Shown: positions 48,037 to 57,849, counted from the first letter of the stretch. The stretch is DNA of 64,000 nt from Lactococcus paracarnosus (GCF_006770285.1 NZ_CP017195.1:1612001-1676000), one strand, 5' to 3'. Notes: generated by a model from the sequence alone, not told the origin. Made by a program: numbers and translations.

Positions 48037-48852
48037 ATGAAAAAAACACTTACCATTGCAGGAAGTGATTCAACAGGTGGTGCGGGATTACAGGCCGATT
48101 TAAAGACCTTTCAAGAATTTAGCACCTTTGGTATGAGTGCTATCACCTCTATCGTCACGATGGATAGCACACGTAACTGGTCACATGAGATCGATACAAT
48201 CGAGCCATATATTGTCAAAAAACAACTCGAGACCATTTTTTCAGCCGGTAATCCTGCTGCGCTTAAAACTGGGATGTTAGGAGATATCAGAACGATTTCA
48301 GTCGTTAGGGAGCTACTTGATCACTATCAACCAAGAAATATCGTGATTGATCCAGTCCTTGCCTGTAAAGGAACTGCTGGTATCTTACTTTCTGAAAATA
48401 CGGAGACGATACGTACACAGCTATTGCCCATTGCTGATATCACCACACCCAACCTGATAGAAGCCGGTATCTTATCCGGTCTTGGTGACTTAAGCAGTCT
48501 CAGTGAGATCGAGCATGCTGCAAAAATTATCCATGAATTTGGTGCCAAACATGTTGTCATTAAAGGGGGGAGACGCTTTGATGACCGTGAAGCACTTGAT
48601 GTCTTTTATGATGGTAAGTCTTTTGACTATTTAAAAAGTCCCATCATCCATACCGATAATAACCACGGTGCAGGCTGTACCTTTGCTGCTGCGATTACAG
48701 CTGGTCTAGCAAATGGTCACACGACTTTAGACGCTGTAAAAACGGCTAAGGCATTTGTTCACCAAGCGATTATGGCAGGTGCCCCATTTAATGCCTATCT
48801 TGGGCATATCTGGCATGGTGCCTACCGTGATAATGGCAATCGCTTAACTTAA
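48037..48852 (+). CDS. pdxK: Pyridoxine kinase / HMP kinase, ThiD-like
   Basis: A 271-residue ribokinase-superfamily kinase. The start IAGSDSTGGAGLQADLKTF and the anion-hole motif NNHGAGCTFAAAI are typical of ThiD and of ThiD-like PdxK. In Firmicutes such proteins can phosphorylate pyridoxine/pyridoxal as well as hydroxymethylpyrimidine. The MocR gene and the S component beside it favour B6 salvage. The ATG at 48037 follows AGAGGATGTAGG; the 37-codon extension runs through the promoter and is rejected. Confidence 0.85.
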   Translation: MKKTLTIAGSDSTGGAGLQADLKTFQEFSTFGMSAITSIVTMDSTRNWSHEIDTIEPYIVKKQLETIFSAGNPAALKTGMLGDIRTISVVRELLDHYQPRNIVIDPVLACKGTAGILLSENTETIRTQLLPIADITTPNLIEAGILSGLGDLSSLSEIEHAAKIIHEFGAKHVVIKGGRRFDDREALDVFYDGKSFDYLKSPIIHTDNNHGAGCTFAAAITAGLANGHTTLDAVKTAKAFVHQAIMAGAPFNAYLGHIWHGAYRDNGNRLT

Positions 48853-48867
48853 AAAGAAAGTACAGAT

Positions 48868-49458
48868 ATGACACATAAAAAAACAGCGCGCATAGAGCCA
48901 TCCTACGGCTTAACACAGAATAAAACAAAGCAGGTCATTTTAGCTGCCCTTTTCGCCGCACTAGCCTATGTCTCAATCCAGTCACTACATGTCAGTATCT
49001 TTGCACCGATTGGTGCACCTTTTTTCCATGTTGGTAATGCAGTGGTTGCCTTGGCTGCTCTCTATCTCGGCATTGGTTACGGTACCTTTGCAGGTGCGAT
49101 TGGCCTTGCCATGTTTGATGTCATGAACGGCTATGCCGTGGAGATGCCCATTGTCTTTATCGGAAATGTGCTAGTCGCCTTAGCAATTCAGCTAGTCTAC
49201 AGGCAATTATATCCCCGTTTTTCAGATAAACTCTGGCTCATTACCCTTGCCGTCTCATCTGGCGTGGTTGTCAAACTATTAACCGATTTTATAAAAGGGG
49301 TGATTCGAGCGCTAGTTACGGGCGTCTCGTTGCAGCCAGCCATTGCCATCTCCTTTACCTCGCTATTAGCTACTGCTGTTAATGGTATCGGGACAATTAT
49401 CCTAGTCACTCTTTTATATGCACCAGTCAAGCGTATTTTGGTCAAATTGATCAAATGA
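48868..49458 (+). CDS. pdxU: ECF transporter S component, probably for pyridoxine
   Basis: A 196-residue, six-helix substrate-binding subunit of an energy-coupling factor transporter. Recognisable are the N-terminal ILAALFAALAYVS helix (bearing the Ala-rich motif that docks EcfT), GAPFFHVGNAVVALAALYLG and the conserved GNVLVALA region. It lies 15 bp after the kinase gene and uses shared EcfAA'T encoded elsewhere. Pyridoxine specificity comes only from context, since S components are hard to assign by sequence. Confidence 0.8.
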   Translation: MTHKKTARIEPSYGLTQNKTKQVILAALFAALAYVSIQSLHVSIFAPIGAPFFHVGNAVVALAALYLGIGYGTFAGAIGLAMFDVMNGYAVEMPIVFIGNVLVALAIQLVYRQLYPRFSDKLWLITLAVSSGVVVKLLTDFIKGVIRALVTGVSLQPAIAISFTSLLATAVNGIGTIILVTLLYAPVKRILVKLIK

Positions 49459-49484
49459 CTCTGCTAATGCCTTTTCAAACCATC

Positions 49485-49512
49485 AAAAAAAACGTCCAAA
49501 GACGTTTTTTTA
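49485..49512 (+). terminator. Bidirectional terminator, S component/ridA
   Basis: AAAAAACGTC and GACGTTTTTT form a ten-bp stem with a four-base loop between convergent genes. Confidence 0.9.
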
Positions 49513-49896
49513 TTTACCTAAATAAGCAACAATTTCAACTTCTACTAACACATCCTTAGGCAGACGTGCCACTTCGACAGCTGAACGTGCTGGAAATGAG
49601 GTGCCAAAAGCCTTAGCATAGGCGGTATTAAATGGCACAAAGTTTTCCATGTCACTTAAGAAACAGGTTGTCTTGATCACGTGTGCAAAATCTGTCTCTG
49701 CCGCAGCAAGTAGACCACTGATATTTTTCATCACTTGATCTGTTTGCTCTGTGATTGTTTTGCCGACAATCTCACCCGTTGCGGGGTCCAAGGGAATTTG
49801 ACCAGATGCAAACAAGAAATCTCCTGCTATGTTACCTTGTACATAAGGGCCGATAGCACCTGGTGCTTTATCTGTTACAATTGTTTTAATCGTCAT
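49510..49896 (-). CDS. ridA: RidA-family enamine/imine deaminase
   Basis: A 128-residue trimeric protein that hydrolyses reactive enamines/imines released by PLP enzymes. The family marks are APGAIGPYVQG, FASGQIPLDPATGEIV and the C-terminal PARSAVEVARLPKDVLVEVE, with the catalytic Arg in PARSAVEVA. The ATG at 49896 follows AAGGAG, so the ten-codon extension is rejected. It lies beside the B6 locus but on the opposite strand. Confidence 0.95.
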   Translation of the reverse strand: MTIKTIVTDKAPGAIGPYVQGNIAGDFLFASGQIPLDPATGEIVGKTITEQTDQVMKNISGLLAAAETDFAHVIKTTCFLSDMENFVPFNTAYAKAFGTSFPARSAVEVARLPKDVLVEVEIVAYLGK

Positions 49897-49997
49897 ATCT
49901 ATTCTCCTTCTTATTGCCTCAGTCAAATCAGCTCAAGGCCGAACCAAGTCACGCGACATATTACTGACCCTGCGACACCTATACAGCTATTACTACT

Positions 49998-50906
49998 TTA
50001 CTGATTGCCAATTAAGGTCATAAAACTTGTTTCCGTTTGCCCATAGGCCATGCGCACCCGATTAAGTGACAACAAGCCATCTGTACTACTTGCTAAACCA
50101 GGATGCGTTGTTAGGCCAAGTTTATAACCAGCAGCAGTGGCTAAAGCGGGGGTCTGTTCATTATAGCGACCAGATGGGTAACAAATCACAGAGGTATCTT
50201 GTTGTAATAAACTATCTAAATATTGCTTCGACTCCACCAATTCTTTTGTTGCTACATCTTGCGTCGCATACTGCAAATCTAGATGATTGACCGTATGACT
50301 ACCAAGCGACATGAGCGGATTCGACTTAATCGCTAATAAGCCGCTATCAGCCATCTTATCCTCATTACCGATCATACCAGTAATGATGAAAAAGCTACCC
50401 TTCATACCAAGTTCAGTCAAAATCGGTACTGCTGTTTCCTGTGCATTCTTGTAGCCATCATCAAAGGTTACCCAGACTATTTTGTCTGCTGGCTTTTCAT
50501 TTGTTGTCAAGACACGGTATGCTTCATCTGGGCTCAAAGTGTAGTAGCCTGCATTTTTAAGCGCCGTCATCTCCATCTTAAACTCATTGGCAGGTACAAA
50601 TAGGGTGTTGCCATTTACGACATCTGCGATATGATGATACATCAAGATTGGAAACTTGATTGGCGTATCAGATTTCGTCCACTTAGGCTCAGTTTTTTGC
50701 TTGTCCTCAGGTGCTAAGGCTTGTGATGTGGCGTCTTTTTTGCTTGTGTCGCTGCTTTTTGCCACCACTTTGTTAGTCGTCTGACTACTCAGTTTTATGG
50801 GACGATTAACCGACTGACCAGTTTTACTCGCAAAAACCTGAAAAATCAACACACTGGCTAGAGCTGCTAACAGAATGAAAAATGAGATCCCTAATACTTT
50901 TTTCAT
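49998..50906 (-). CDS. Extracytoplasmic polysaccharide deacetylase
   Basis: A 302-residue NodB-domain protein with an N-terminal membrane anchor (about 5-26) and a Ser/Thr/Lys-rich linker (about 30-75). Catalytic motifs are TFDDG (about 147-151), SHTVNH (about 202-207) and YPSGRYNE (about 242-249). It probably deacetylates peptidoglycan or a surface glycan. It begins 17 bp after the asnS stop with AGGGGAG and may be co-transcribed with it. Confidence 0.9.
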   Translation of the reverse strand: MKKVLGISFFILLAALASVLIFQVFASKTGQSVNRPIKLSSQTTNKVVAKSSDTSKKDATSQALAPEDKQKTEPKWTKSDTPIKFPILMYHHIADVVNGNTLFVPANEFKMEMTALKNAGYYTLSPDEAYRVLTTNEKPADKIVWVTFDDGYKNAQETAVPILTELGMKGSFFIITGMIGNEDKMADSGLLAIKSNPLMSLGSHTVNHLDLQYATQDVATKELVESKQYLDSLLQQDTSVICYPSGRYNEQTPALATAAGYKLGLTTHPGLASSTDGLLSLNRVRMAYGQTETSFMTLIGNQ

Positions 50907-50923
50907 AACTCCCCTTTATCTGA

Positions 50924-52261
50924 TTAAGGTTTCAATCTATGCAAAAGACGTGGGAATGGGATTGCTTCTCTGATGTGTTCATTTCCTGTAATCCATGTCA
51001 CAGCACGCTCTAGTCCTAAACCAAAACCTGAATGAGGCACGCTACCGTATCTTCTCAAATCAAGGTACCAAGCATACTCTTCTTCAGATAAACCAAATTC
51101 GACTAATTTCGTTTTGAGATATTCATAATCAGTCGCACGTTCAGATCCGCCGATAATTTCGCCATAGCCTTCTGGTGCTAGTAAATCAGCACAGATAACC
51201 ACATCATCACGTGTTGGGTGTGGTTTCATATAAAAGGCTTTAATCGCTTTAGGATAGTTAATGATAAAAGTGGGTAAGCCAAAATGATTTGAAATCCAAG
51301 TCTCATGGGGTGATCCGAAATCATCTCCCCATGTAATCTCTTCATAGTCATTCTCAGCTTGATTGTCTTGTAACAAACTCACTGCATCATCATAAGTAAT
51401 CTTTTTAAATGGTGTGTTCACGTACTTTTCAAGTACCGAAATATCACGTTCCAACTCATTTAAAGCATAGGTTTGATTGTCAATGACAGATTTGATGAGA
51501 TGTTTGACATAGGCTTCTTGCACTTCAAGAGACGCTTCATGTGTTGTGAATGCCATCTCAGGCTCAATCATCCAAAACTCCGTCAAATGACGACGGGTTT
51601 TAGATTTTTCTGCACGAAAAGTCGGTCCGAAAGTAAAGACTTTACCAAAAGCCATAGCCCCTGCTTCAGCATAGAGTTGACCAGTTTGTGATAAGAAAGC
51701 AGGTTGACCAAAGTAGTCAGTCTCAAATAATTCAGTTGTGCCTTCAGGCGCAGAACCAGTTAAGATGGGGCTATCAATCTTGATAAAGCCGCGATCATTA
51801 AAGAACTCATAAGTCGCACGGATCAGTTCATTTCTGACTAACATGATGGCATGCTGTTTACGACTACGTAACCAAAGATGGCGATTATCCATCAGGAAAT
51901 CAGTCCCATGTTCTTTGGGTGTAATCGGATAGTCAACTGACTCACCAATTACTTCAATATCAGTCATATCTAGTTCATACCCAAATTTACTACGATCATC
52001 GGCTTTGACAATCCCTGTAATTTTGACAGAAGTTTCTTGAGATAAATGTTTGATGACATCAAATTTCTCAAGACCAGCATCTTCACCAAATTTCTCGATA
52101 AAATTTGGTTTGAAAGCCACTGCTTGGAAGTAGGCTGTGCCATCTCGTAATTGTAAGAAGGCAATTTTACCTTTGCCTGATTTATTGGCAACCCAGGCAC
52201 CGATTGTAATTTCTTGATCTACATAATTTTTCACATCAATGATTGATACGACGTTTTCCAT
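50924..52261 (-). CDS. asnS: Asparaginyl-tRNA synthetase
   Basis: A 445-residue class IIb synthetase that charges tRNA-Asn. It has an N-terminal OB anticodon-binding domain ([24 protein letters not shown] split by conserved turns), motif 2 [19 protein letters not shown] and motif 3 [14 protein letters not shown] free-standing AsnRS means Asn-tRNA need not come from transamidation. It is in the conserved order dinG-tseB-aspC-asnS. Confidence 0.97.
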   Translation of the reverse strand: MENVVSIIDVKNYVDQEITIGAWVANKSGKGKIAFLQLRDGTAYFQAVAFKPNFIEKFGEDAGLEKFDVIKHLSQETSVKITGIVKADDRSKFGYELDMTDIEVIGESVDYPITPKEHGTDFLMDNRHLWLRSRKQHAIMLVRNELIRATYEFFNDRGFIKIDSPILTGSAPEGTTELFETDYFGQPAFLSQTGQLYAEAGAMAFGKVFTFGPTFRAEKSKTRRHLTEFWMIEPEMAFTTHEASLEVQEAYVKHLIKSVIDNQTYALNELERDISVLEKYVNTPFKKITYDDAVSLLQDNQAENDYEEITWGDDFGSPHETWISNHFGLPTFIINYPKAIKAFYMKPHPTRDDVVICADLLAPEGYGEIIGGSERATDYEYLKTKLVEFGLSEEEYAWYLDLRRYGSVPHSGFGLGLERAVTWITGNEHIREAIPFPRLLHRLKP

Positions 52262-52357
52262 TTTTTCTTTATTCCTATTCTTTTCGTTGACACGTGTCTC
52301 AGGTCAAACACTTTAGTCGTGTTACTTTTTTCATGTTACTAGCAGGCTTATGCTGTC

Positions 52358-53536
52358 TTACTTTTCCATGTAGGCCTTGAGGCGTTTAACTGCTGCTAAC
52401 AGTGTCTCGATATCAGTTGCATAACTCAGTCTCAAGTTTTCAGGTGCGCCAAATCCTGCACCTGTGACAACGGCAACACCAGTTTCCTCTAAAATATCAT
52501 CACAAAAGGCAGTGATATCTGAAAATCCCTTCATCTCCATCGCCTTGGCAACTTTAGGAAACAGATAAAATGCCCCTTGTGGTTTGATTGCTTCAAACCC
52601 TGGTACCTCATTAATCAGTGGCAAGATGGTATTTAGACGTTTTTCAAATGCAAGTCGCATCGTCTCAACCGTTGATTGGTCACCAGTCAAGGCTTCAATC
52701 GCTGCATATTGGGCTACTGCTGAAGGATTTGAGGTCGTTTGGCTCGCAATTTTACTCATGGCACCGATAATTTCAGGGTCACCAACTGCAAACCCAATCC
52801 GCCAGCCTGTCATAGCATACGTTTTAGAGATACCATTAATAATAATCGTTTGCGCCTTAATTGCTTCAGATAATGTCGAGATTGGCGTGAAGTCATTGCC
52901 GTTATAGACAAGACGACCGTAGATATCATCAGCTAAAATCAAGACATCATGCGCAACCGCCCAATTCCCAATCTCAGTCAATTCTGCTGCCGTATAAATC
53001 ATACCAGTCGGATTAGACGGTGAATTCAGGAGCAGGACACGTGTCTTGTCCGTTTTTAGGGCATTTAGTTGGGCTACTGTCACTTTGAAATCTGTTTCTT
53101 GTGTCCCAACTGAAAAAACTGGACGACCGCCTACCATCTTGACTTGGTCGGCATAACTTACCCAATAAGGTGTCGGAATGATGACTTCATCATCCTGATT
53201 TAAGACACTGGCAAAAAAGGCATACAGCGCAAATTTAGCACCAACTGTCACCACCACCTCATTTTGTGCTAGACCATAGCCATAAAACGATTCAAAATAA
53301 CTGCTAACTGCCGCTTTGAGTTCTGGCAGTCCACCAGCTTGTGTATAAAAGCTCGTTTTACCTGATGCGATAGCTGCCGTCGCTGCTGCTGCAATATTCT
53401 CGGGTGTCTTAAAATCAGGCTCGCCAAGTGTTAGCATCAGGATATCACGTCCTTGAGCTTTTAAAGTTTTAGCACGTGCTGAAGCTGCCAGTGTCACTGA
53501 CTCTTCTAGTTGATTGACTAGGTTCGATAAGACCAT
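52358..53536 (-). CDS. aspC: Aspartate aminotransferase, class I
   Basis: A 392-residue PLP enzyme of the aspartate aminotransferase I-gamma type. The N-terminal LTLGEPDFKTPENI, the NSPSNPTGMIY cofactor region, the PLP Lys in NGISKTYAMTGWRIG and the late LRLSYA Arg are present. It makes aspartate from oxaloacetate, feeding asparagine and asnS next to it. Its position matches aspB of Bacillus. Confidence 0.95.
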   Translation of the reverse strand: MVLSNLVNQLEESVTLAASARAKTLKAQGRDILMLTLGEPDFKTPENIAAAATAAIASGKTSFYTQAGGLPELKAAVSSYFESFYGYGLAQNEVVVTVGAKFALYAFFASVLNQDDEVIIPTPYWVSYADQVKMVGGRPVFSVGTQETDFKVTVAQLNALKTDKTRVLLLNSPSNPTGMIYTAAELTEIGNWAVAHDVLILADDIYGRLVYNGNDFTPISTLSEAIKAQTIIINGISKTYAMTGWRIGFAVGDPEIIGAMSKIASQTTSNPSAVAQYAAIEALTGDQSTVETMRLAFEKRLNTILPLINEVPGFEAIKPQGAFYLFPKVAKAMEMKGFSDITAFCDDILEETGVAVVTGAGFGAPENLRLSYATDIETLLAAVKRLKAYMEK

Positions 53537-53644
53537 TGTTCGTGTTCTCCCTCATTCAGTTAAAATAGACGTCACCAATAGCAATTACTTAAAATTATAT
53601 CAAAAACTGACTAAAAAATCAGTGTTCTTATAGCTTTCATCCTA

Positions 53645-54067
53645 CTATTTTTTAACTTGATCACCTGTTTTGAAGTCATAGCATGACCCGTCTGCTGCCA
53701 CCCAAACAACATTACCGTCATTTAAGCCTAATTTAGCTGTTTTTTCATTCAGCTTACTCTTATTATCTGACATGGCAACGACTGTGATCTCGCCGCCTTT
53801 TTCAGGGATAAGTACACCCAGCTTTTTATCCTGCTTATCCAAGCCAATCACACTATAGGTTGTAGATTGCGTGGTGACCATATCAAAATACGTCGCTTTC
53901 TTAATTGACGCTTTATCTTTAGCTAGACCAATGGCATCTGCTTTTGCCTGTGTGAAGGGACGCATAGCCTGTGTATAAAAGAATAGGATGCCGATGAGGA
54001 CGGCAAGTATAACCAGTAGCACACCTATCCAAATTTGTTTTGTCTTCGTTAATCGCTTTCTTTTCAT
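53645..54067 (-). CDS. TseB/YpmB-like membrane-anchored protein
   Basis: A 140-residue protein with one N-terminal helix (about 10-30) and an extracellular alpha/beta domain (DUF5590/PepSY-like). It matches YpmB of Bacillus (TseB, cell wall elongation) by position between dinG and aspB/aspC and by layout. It starts 13 bp after the dinG stop. Function is by analogy. Confidence 0.8.
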   Translation of the reverse strand: MKRKRLTKTKQIWIGVLLVILAVLIGILFFYTQAMRPFTQAKADAIGLAKDKASIKKATYFDMVTTQSTTYSVIGLDKQDKKLGVLIPEKGGEITVVAMSDNKSKLNEKTAKLGLNDGNVVWVAADGSCYDFKTGDQVKK

Positions 54068-54079
54068 CGCTGTCCTTTC

Positions 54080-56437
54080 TTATCCTAAAAATAGGTTAGT
54101 TTGATCCATTATCTCGTCAAATGGTAAAAAATCAACCTCATATGTTTGCCCTAGTTTAGAAACCATCTTCTTAGCATAGGTTTTACCAGCAAGTCGTTTA
54201 TCAAAAACAATCACACTTGATTGCTGCTGTTTGCGTCTATTGACACGGCCAAAGGCTTGCTTGAGTTGCAACGTTGCTAGGGGGACTGAAAAATCATAGA
54301 AGGGATTTTTAAAGCGCTTGGCATACTTTCTAATCAAAATATCATCCGGGACTGAAAATGGTAATCTCGTAATCACGAGAAGTAGCTCATCTTGCTTGTC
54401 AAAGTCGACACCCTCCCAAAATCTTTTACTGCCTAGCAGAATGCCATTATGCTGTTCATCAAATTTTTTCTTGACGCGACTGGCATCTCCCATCTCATCA
54501 GCATGTAAAAAATTAACATGAGCGTCAGATAAAGCTTGTGCAGTCAAGGCTAAACTCGCATGACTGGTAAACAAGACAAGCATCGGTTTGCCAAGTTTTT
54601 TCAATTCCTGTATCTTCTCAGACAAGAAATCGGCATACTCTTGTGGCGAGAGCGTCGTAATATCCGGACTGTCTGTTGCAACAAAAACCTTTTGGTTGGT
54701 GATTTTATCAGCGGCTACTGTATCAAACGTATAGTCTGAAAAGCCAAGTAACTCTGGAAAGACTGCTTTTGTTTCAGACATGGCAAGCGTCGCCCCAATC
54801 AAATAGACTTTGGTGGCTTTAGGCATCATGGCCGAAAAATTCAAGAAGTCTGTCGGACTAGATTTTAGCACATGATCTTGCATCCAGATAAAATCGTCCG
54901 GGTTAGCCAAAACATCTGTGATCGCGTCTAAGCCTAGTTCTGAGGCATCCAACCTAATTTTTTCGACGTCTAATTGTCTTAGTGATAATTGATAAGTCAA
55001 ACGCTCCACTAACCGTTTACGTAATTGGGAAGTATGTGAGACGACCTTGACGAGTTCATCTAAAATTTTGACGGATTTTTGCTGAGCATTTTCTAGAACA
55101 GAAAACAACTGTTGTGCCTCGTCAACTAACAGCACTTTATGTTCAAACATCTCTGTTTGGTCAACAATTCTTTCTGCCAAATAAGCATGGTTGATGACAA
55201 TGACTTGTGCATTTTTTGATTTCTGTTGGGTTAACTGCCAAAAATCTTGTTCATAATGGAGTTGCCCTTGTCGCACATCTCCTGTGTGTCGAACACTGTC
55301 AAGATAGGTGTGACTGGTCATGGTTGAACTCACCTCATCCAGTTCGCCCGTTTTTGTTTCTGTCAGCCAGACCAAGATCTTCATCTTGAAGATTTCAAAA
55401 TTTTTACCATCATCACAGGTATGCAGTAGCTTGCTAAATTTTTCTAGGGAGATATAATTTCGCGTTCCGAGAATTTTGGCAAAGTTAACACCGAATTTCG
55501 CCTTGAAAATCGGCGCCAAATCTTCCATCAACTGGTCTTGTAACACCTTGGTTGGGACAGAAACAATCACTTGCTTGCCTTGACCTAGTAAGGTTAGTAA
55601 ATAAGCATAGGTTTTACCAATACCAGTTGGCGCTTCAATAAAGGATGCTGCTGAATCTGTTAATCGCTCACGCACAATCTCAGCAAATGCCTTTTGCTTA
55701 GTACGCTCATCCAACTTCAGTAATTTCAAATTGGCACGAAAGTTTTTTTTCACTAAATTTTTATTTTCGGAAAAATAAGGTTTCAAAGTTGCAATATGAT
55801 TGACCTTTAGCATATCTGCATGCTTACGATTGGCTACTTTGAGCTGTTCTGAAATCACACAAGGCGTTTCATAGACCAAATTATCGTTTGCATGATGCAA
55901 AATTTCAGACAGGACATTTTTGGGTAGATTTGCCATTTTATCTTGCATTTTGATTAACAAATTAGCCGTTGCATAGGCATCCGATAATGCCTCATGCGGT
56001 CTATCATGCTGTAAATTCAAGACATGTGAAAGTGATTCTAGACCATACTTTTTCAGACTGGGAAAGAAAATCCTTGCCAGCTCGATGGTATCCACCCTAG
56101 GCATGTCTAAACTAGCCCCATGCTGTTCAAAGGTACGAGCAAGTAAATTATAGTCGAACTTAACATTATGCGCGACAAAAATACAGTCCTGTAACATATC
56201 AGTAACTGCTGACATAATCTCTTTAAAATCTGGCGCACATTCTACCTGTGCGGTGGTAATTCCTGTTAAAGCTGTAATATGAAAGTCTAATGCCTCATGG
56301 GGGTTCACATCAGTCTGATAGGTCTTTGTAATCTTCCCATCTTCAACTATTGCGATCCCAATTTGGATAATTTTACTCGTGTGGCTAGCGCTGGTCGCCT
56401 CTAAATCCACTACTGCATATTTGGTCATAATCGTCAT
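54080..56437 (-). CDS. dinG: DinG-type exonuclease-helicase
   Basis: A 785-residue fusion of a DEDDh 3'-5' exonuclease (about 5-170; VDLEATSAS, FVAHNVKFDYNLL, HEALSDAYAT) and a superfamily 2 XPD-like helicase (Walker A EAPTGIGKTYAYL near 270, box II VDEAQQLF, motif VI QAFGRVNRRKQQQ). No iron-sulphur cysteine cluster like that of E. coli DinG is evident, as in Gram-positive DinG. Neither of two nearby ATG starts has a clear ribosome binding site, so the start is uncertain by three codons. Confidence 0.93.
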   Translation of the reverse strand: MTIMTKYAVVDLEATSASHTSKIIQIGIAIVEDGKITKTYQTDVNPHEALDFHITALTGITTAQVECAPDFKEIMSAVTDMLQDCIFVAHNVKFDYNLLARTFEQHGASLDMPRVDTIELARIFFPSLKKYGLESLSHVLNLQHDRPHEALSDAYATANLLIKMQDKMANLPKNVLSEILHHANDNLVYETPCVISEQLKVANRKHADMLKVNHIATLKPYFSENKNLVKKNFRANLKLLKLDERTKQKAFAEIVRERLTDSAASFIEAPTGIGKTYAYLLTLLGQGKQVIVSVPTKVLQDQLMEDLAPIFKAKFGVNFAKILGTRNYISLEKFSKLLHTCDDGKNFEIFKMKILVWLTETKTGELDEVSSTMTSHTYLDSVRHTGDVRQGQLHYEQDFWQLTQQKSKNAQVIVINHAYLAERIVDQTEMFEHKVLLVDEAQQLFSVLENAQQKSVKILDELVKVVSHTSQLRKRLVERLTYQLSLRQLDVEKIRLDASELGLDAITDVLANPDDFIWMQDHVLKSSPTDFLNFSAMMPKATKVYLIGATLAMSETKAVFPELLGFSDYTFDTVAADKITNQKVFVATDSPDITTLSPQEYADFLSEKIQELKKLGKPMLVLFTSHASLALTAQALSDAHVNFLHADEMGDASRVKKKFDEQHNGILLGSKRFWEGVDFDKQDELLLVITRLPFSVPDDILIRKYAKRFKNPFYDFSVPLATLQLKQAFGRVNRRKQQQSSVIVFDKRLAGKTYAKKMVSKLGQTYEVDFLPFDEIMDQTNLFLG

Positions 56438-56520
56438 TTCTATGTAAAAGATAAGTTAACCTATTATAACATATTATCAGGTTGCCTCTGGGTTAGCATA
56501 TTCTTTAATATCCTAATGCA

Positions 56521-56560
56521 TAACTAAAAAAAGCGATCCTCAGACAGCTTTTTATAGTTA
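56521..56560 (-). terminator. Terminator of the 102-residue hypothetical gene
   Basis: TAACTA, AAAAAAGC and GCTTTTTATAGTTA pair with one mismatch; on the minus strand GCTTTTTTT follows the loop. Confidence 0.75.
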
Positions 56561-56577
56561 GCTTTAGTTTGTTTTAC

Positions 56578-56886
56578 TCAGTTTTTGAACGTATACTCAG
56601 AAAGGAATTTTTTCTTAGAGACGACCCTACCATTGGTTGCATCAAAAAAATCTCCTATTTCACCCATTTTATAGCCTCCGCCATAATGTCCCTCAAGATT
56701 GGCAAGTAATCCGAGCTTGAGATTTCTTCTCGGCTCAGGATTTATAGCTTGAACTAAGATTTTTAGACGATCATCATACCAGGTAAGATGGTTAGTGTCG
56801 AACAACGCTTGTACCCATTCTGGATAAACATCTTTTTTGTTGATTTGCCATACAGTAACTTTTTTTCCTTTGTAACTTACTTCCAT
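56578..56886 (-). CDS. Hypothetical protein (102 aa)
   Basis: A soluble 102-residue protein, not recognised. It begins with a short beta unit (MEVSYKGKKVTVWQI), has a Trp/Tyr-rich middle and ends GRVVSKKKFLSEYTF, a pattern seen in small phage-type proteins, though no phage gene is nearby. The best ribosome binding site, GAGAGG, is about 15 nt upstream, which is long. It has its own terminator. Expression is plausible but not certain. Confidence 0.55.
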   Translation of the reverse strand: MEVSYKGKKVTVWQINKKDVYPEWVQALFDTNHLTWYDDRLKILVQAINPEPRRNLKLGLLANLEGHYGGGYKMGEIGDFFDATNGRVVSKKKFLSEYTFKN

Positions 56887-57166
56887 TTTATTACGTAATT
56901 CCTCTCTACTCTATTGTAATGTTTAAAATAGCTTATCTGCTTTTATGATTTAAATCATATCGTACTTGGTTTCATTGCAAAGCCAAAAATAAAATCACAG
57001 TTGCTAATAGTTTAGTTATACTAAATAGCGTCGTATTAATCAACTAAAAACAAATGTCACTTATCTCATCAAGTCACAAAAATAGATAAGTTTGTTGGCT
57101 AGCTAATCTTTGATACCTTAACACATACTACACTGGCTATTTGTGTCACAATCTCCTTATTTCTGA

Positions 57167-57172
57167 TATAAT
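57167..57172 (+). promoter_or_regulatory. Extended -10 giving a leaderless transcript
   Basis: TG-A-TATAAT ends seven bases before the ATG at 57179, so transcription should begin at or next to the start codon. No ribosome binding site is present. Confidence 0.65.
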
Positions 57173-57178
57173 GAAGCT

Positions 57179-57817
57179 ATGAAAATTCAAATGATTCGAA
57201 ACAGCATTGCTGCTGAAAACACCTATTTTTTAACCAATGACACGGCTACGATTGTCATCGACCCAGGAAACGAAACGGACCAGATTCTGACAGTCATTCG
57301 TGACCTTGCTAAACCTGTCGTGGCTATTTTGCTGACACATGCGCATTATGATCATATCATGAGTGTTGAAGCAGTGCGTAAGGAAACAGGTGCACCTGTT
57401 TATATCAGCGCGCTTGAAGCTGACTGGCTCTATACGCCTGTGCTAAATCTTTCGGGTTTGCCACGTCATGACAAGGATCTACCAAATGTCATCGTCAATG
57501 CTGCAGAGTATACCTTTGAAAACAACACCCCTTATAACTTATCTGGCTTTTCATTTACTGTCCTTGAGACACCTGGTCACTCACAAGGTGGTGTCTCTTT
57601 CGTCTTTGAAGATGAAAAAGTCGTCTTCACAGGAGATGCCCTATTCGCAGGGACGATTGGCCGGACTGACCTAAATACCGGTGATTTAGAAACCCTAAAA
57701 ACATCAATCCAAACCCAACTCTTCCCACTTGCGAGTAGCTATCAGGTATTTCCAGGTCATGGCCCACAAACAACGATCGGCGCTGAACGAAACTTCAACC
57801 CTTTTTTCAATGCTTAA
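57179..57817 (+). CDS. Metallo-beta-lactamase-fold hydrolase, glyoxalase II-like
   Basis: A 212-residue cytosolic hydrolase with the full zinc set: THAHYDH (about 57-63), GHSQGG, TGDALFAG and the C-terminal PGHGP. It is of the YqgX/GloB-like type that may cleave thioesters such as lactoylglutathione or lactoyl-bacillithiol; the true substrate is unknown. The N-terminus MKIQMIRNSIAAENTYFL fits the family from the first ATG, which appears leaderless. Downstream, its terminator is split by IS copy 2. Confidence 0.9.
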   Translation: MKIQMIRNSIAAENTYFLTNDTATIVIDPGNETDQILTVIRDLAKPVVAILLTHAHYDHIMSVEAVRKETGAPVYISALEADWLYTPVLNLSGLPRHDKDLPNVIVNAAEYTFENNTPYNLSGFSFTVLETPGHSQGGVSFVFEDEKVVFTGDALFAGTIGRTDLNTGDLETLKTSIQTQLFPLASSYQVFPGHGPQTTIGAERNFNPFFNA

Positions 57818-57829
57818 TCCGTGATATAA

Positions 57830-57849
57830 AAAAGACAAAGGTCGTTCCT
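57830..57849. terminator. Left half of a terminator split by IS copy 2
   Basis: AAAGACAAAGGTCGTT pairs with AACGACCCTTGTCTTT beyond the IS (59324-59339), with one mismatch. The loop of the intact hairpin would be exactly CCT, the target duplication. It served the convergent hydrolase and thrS genes. Confidence 0.85.
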
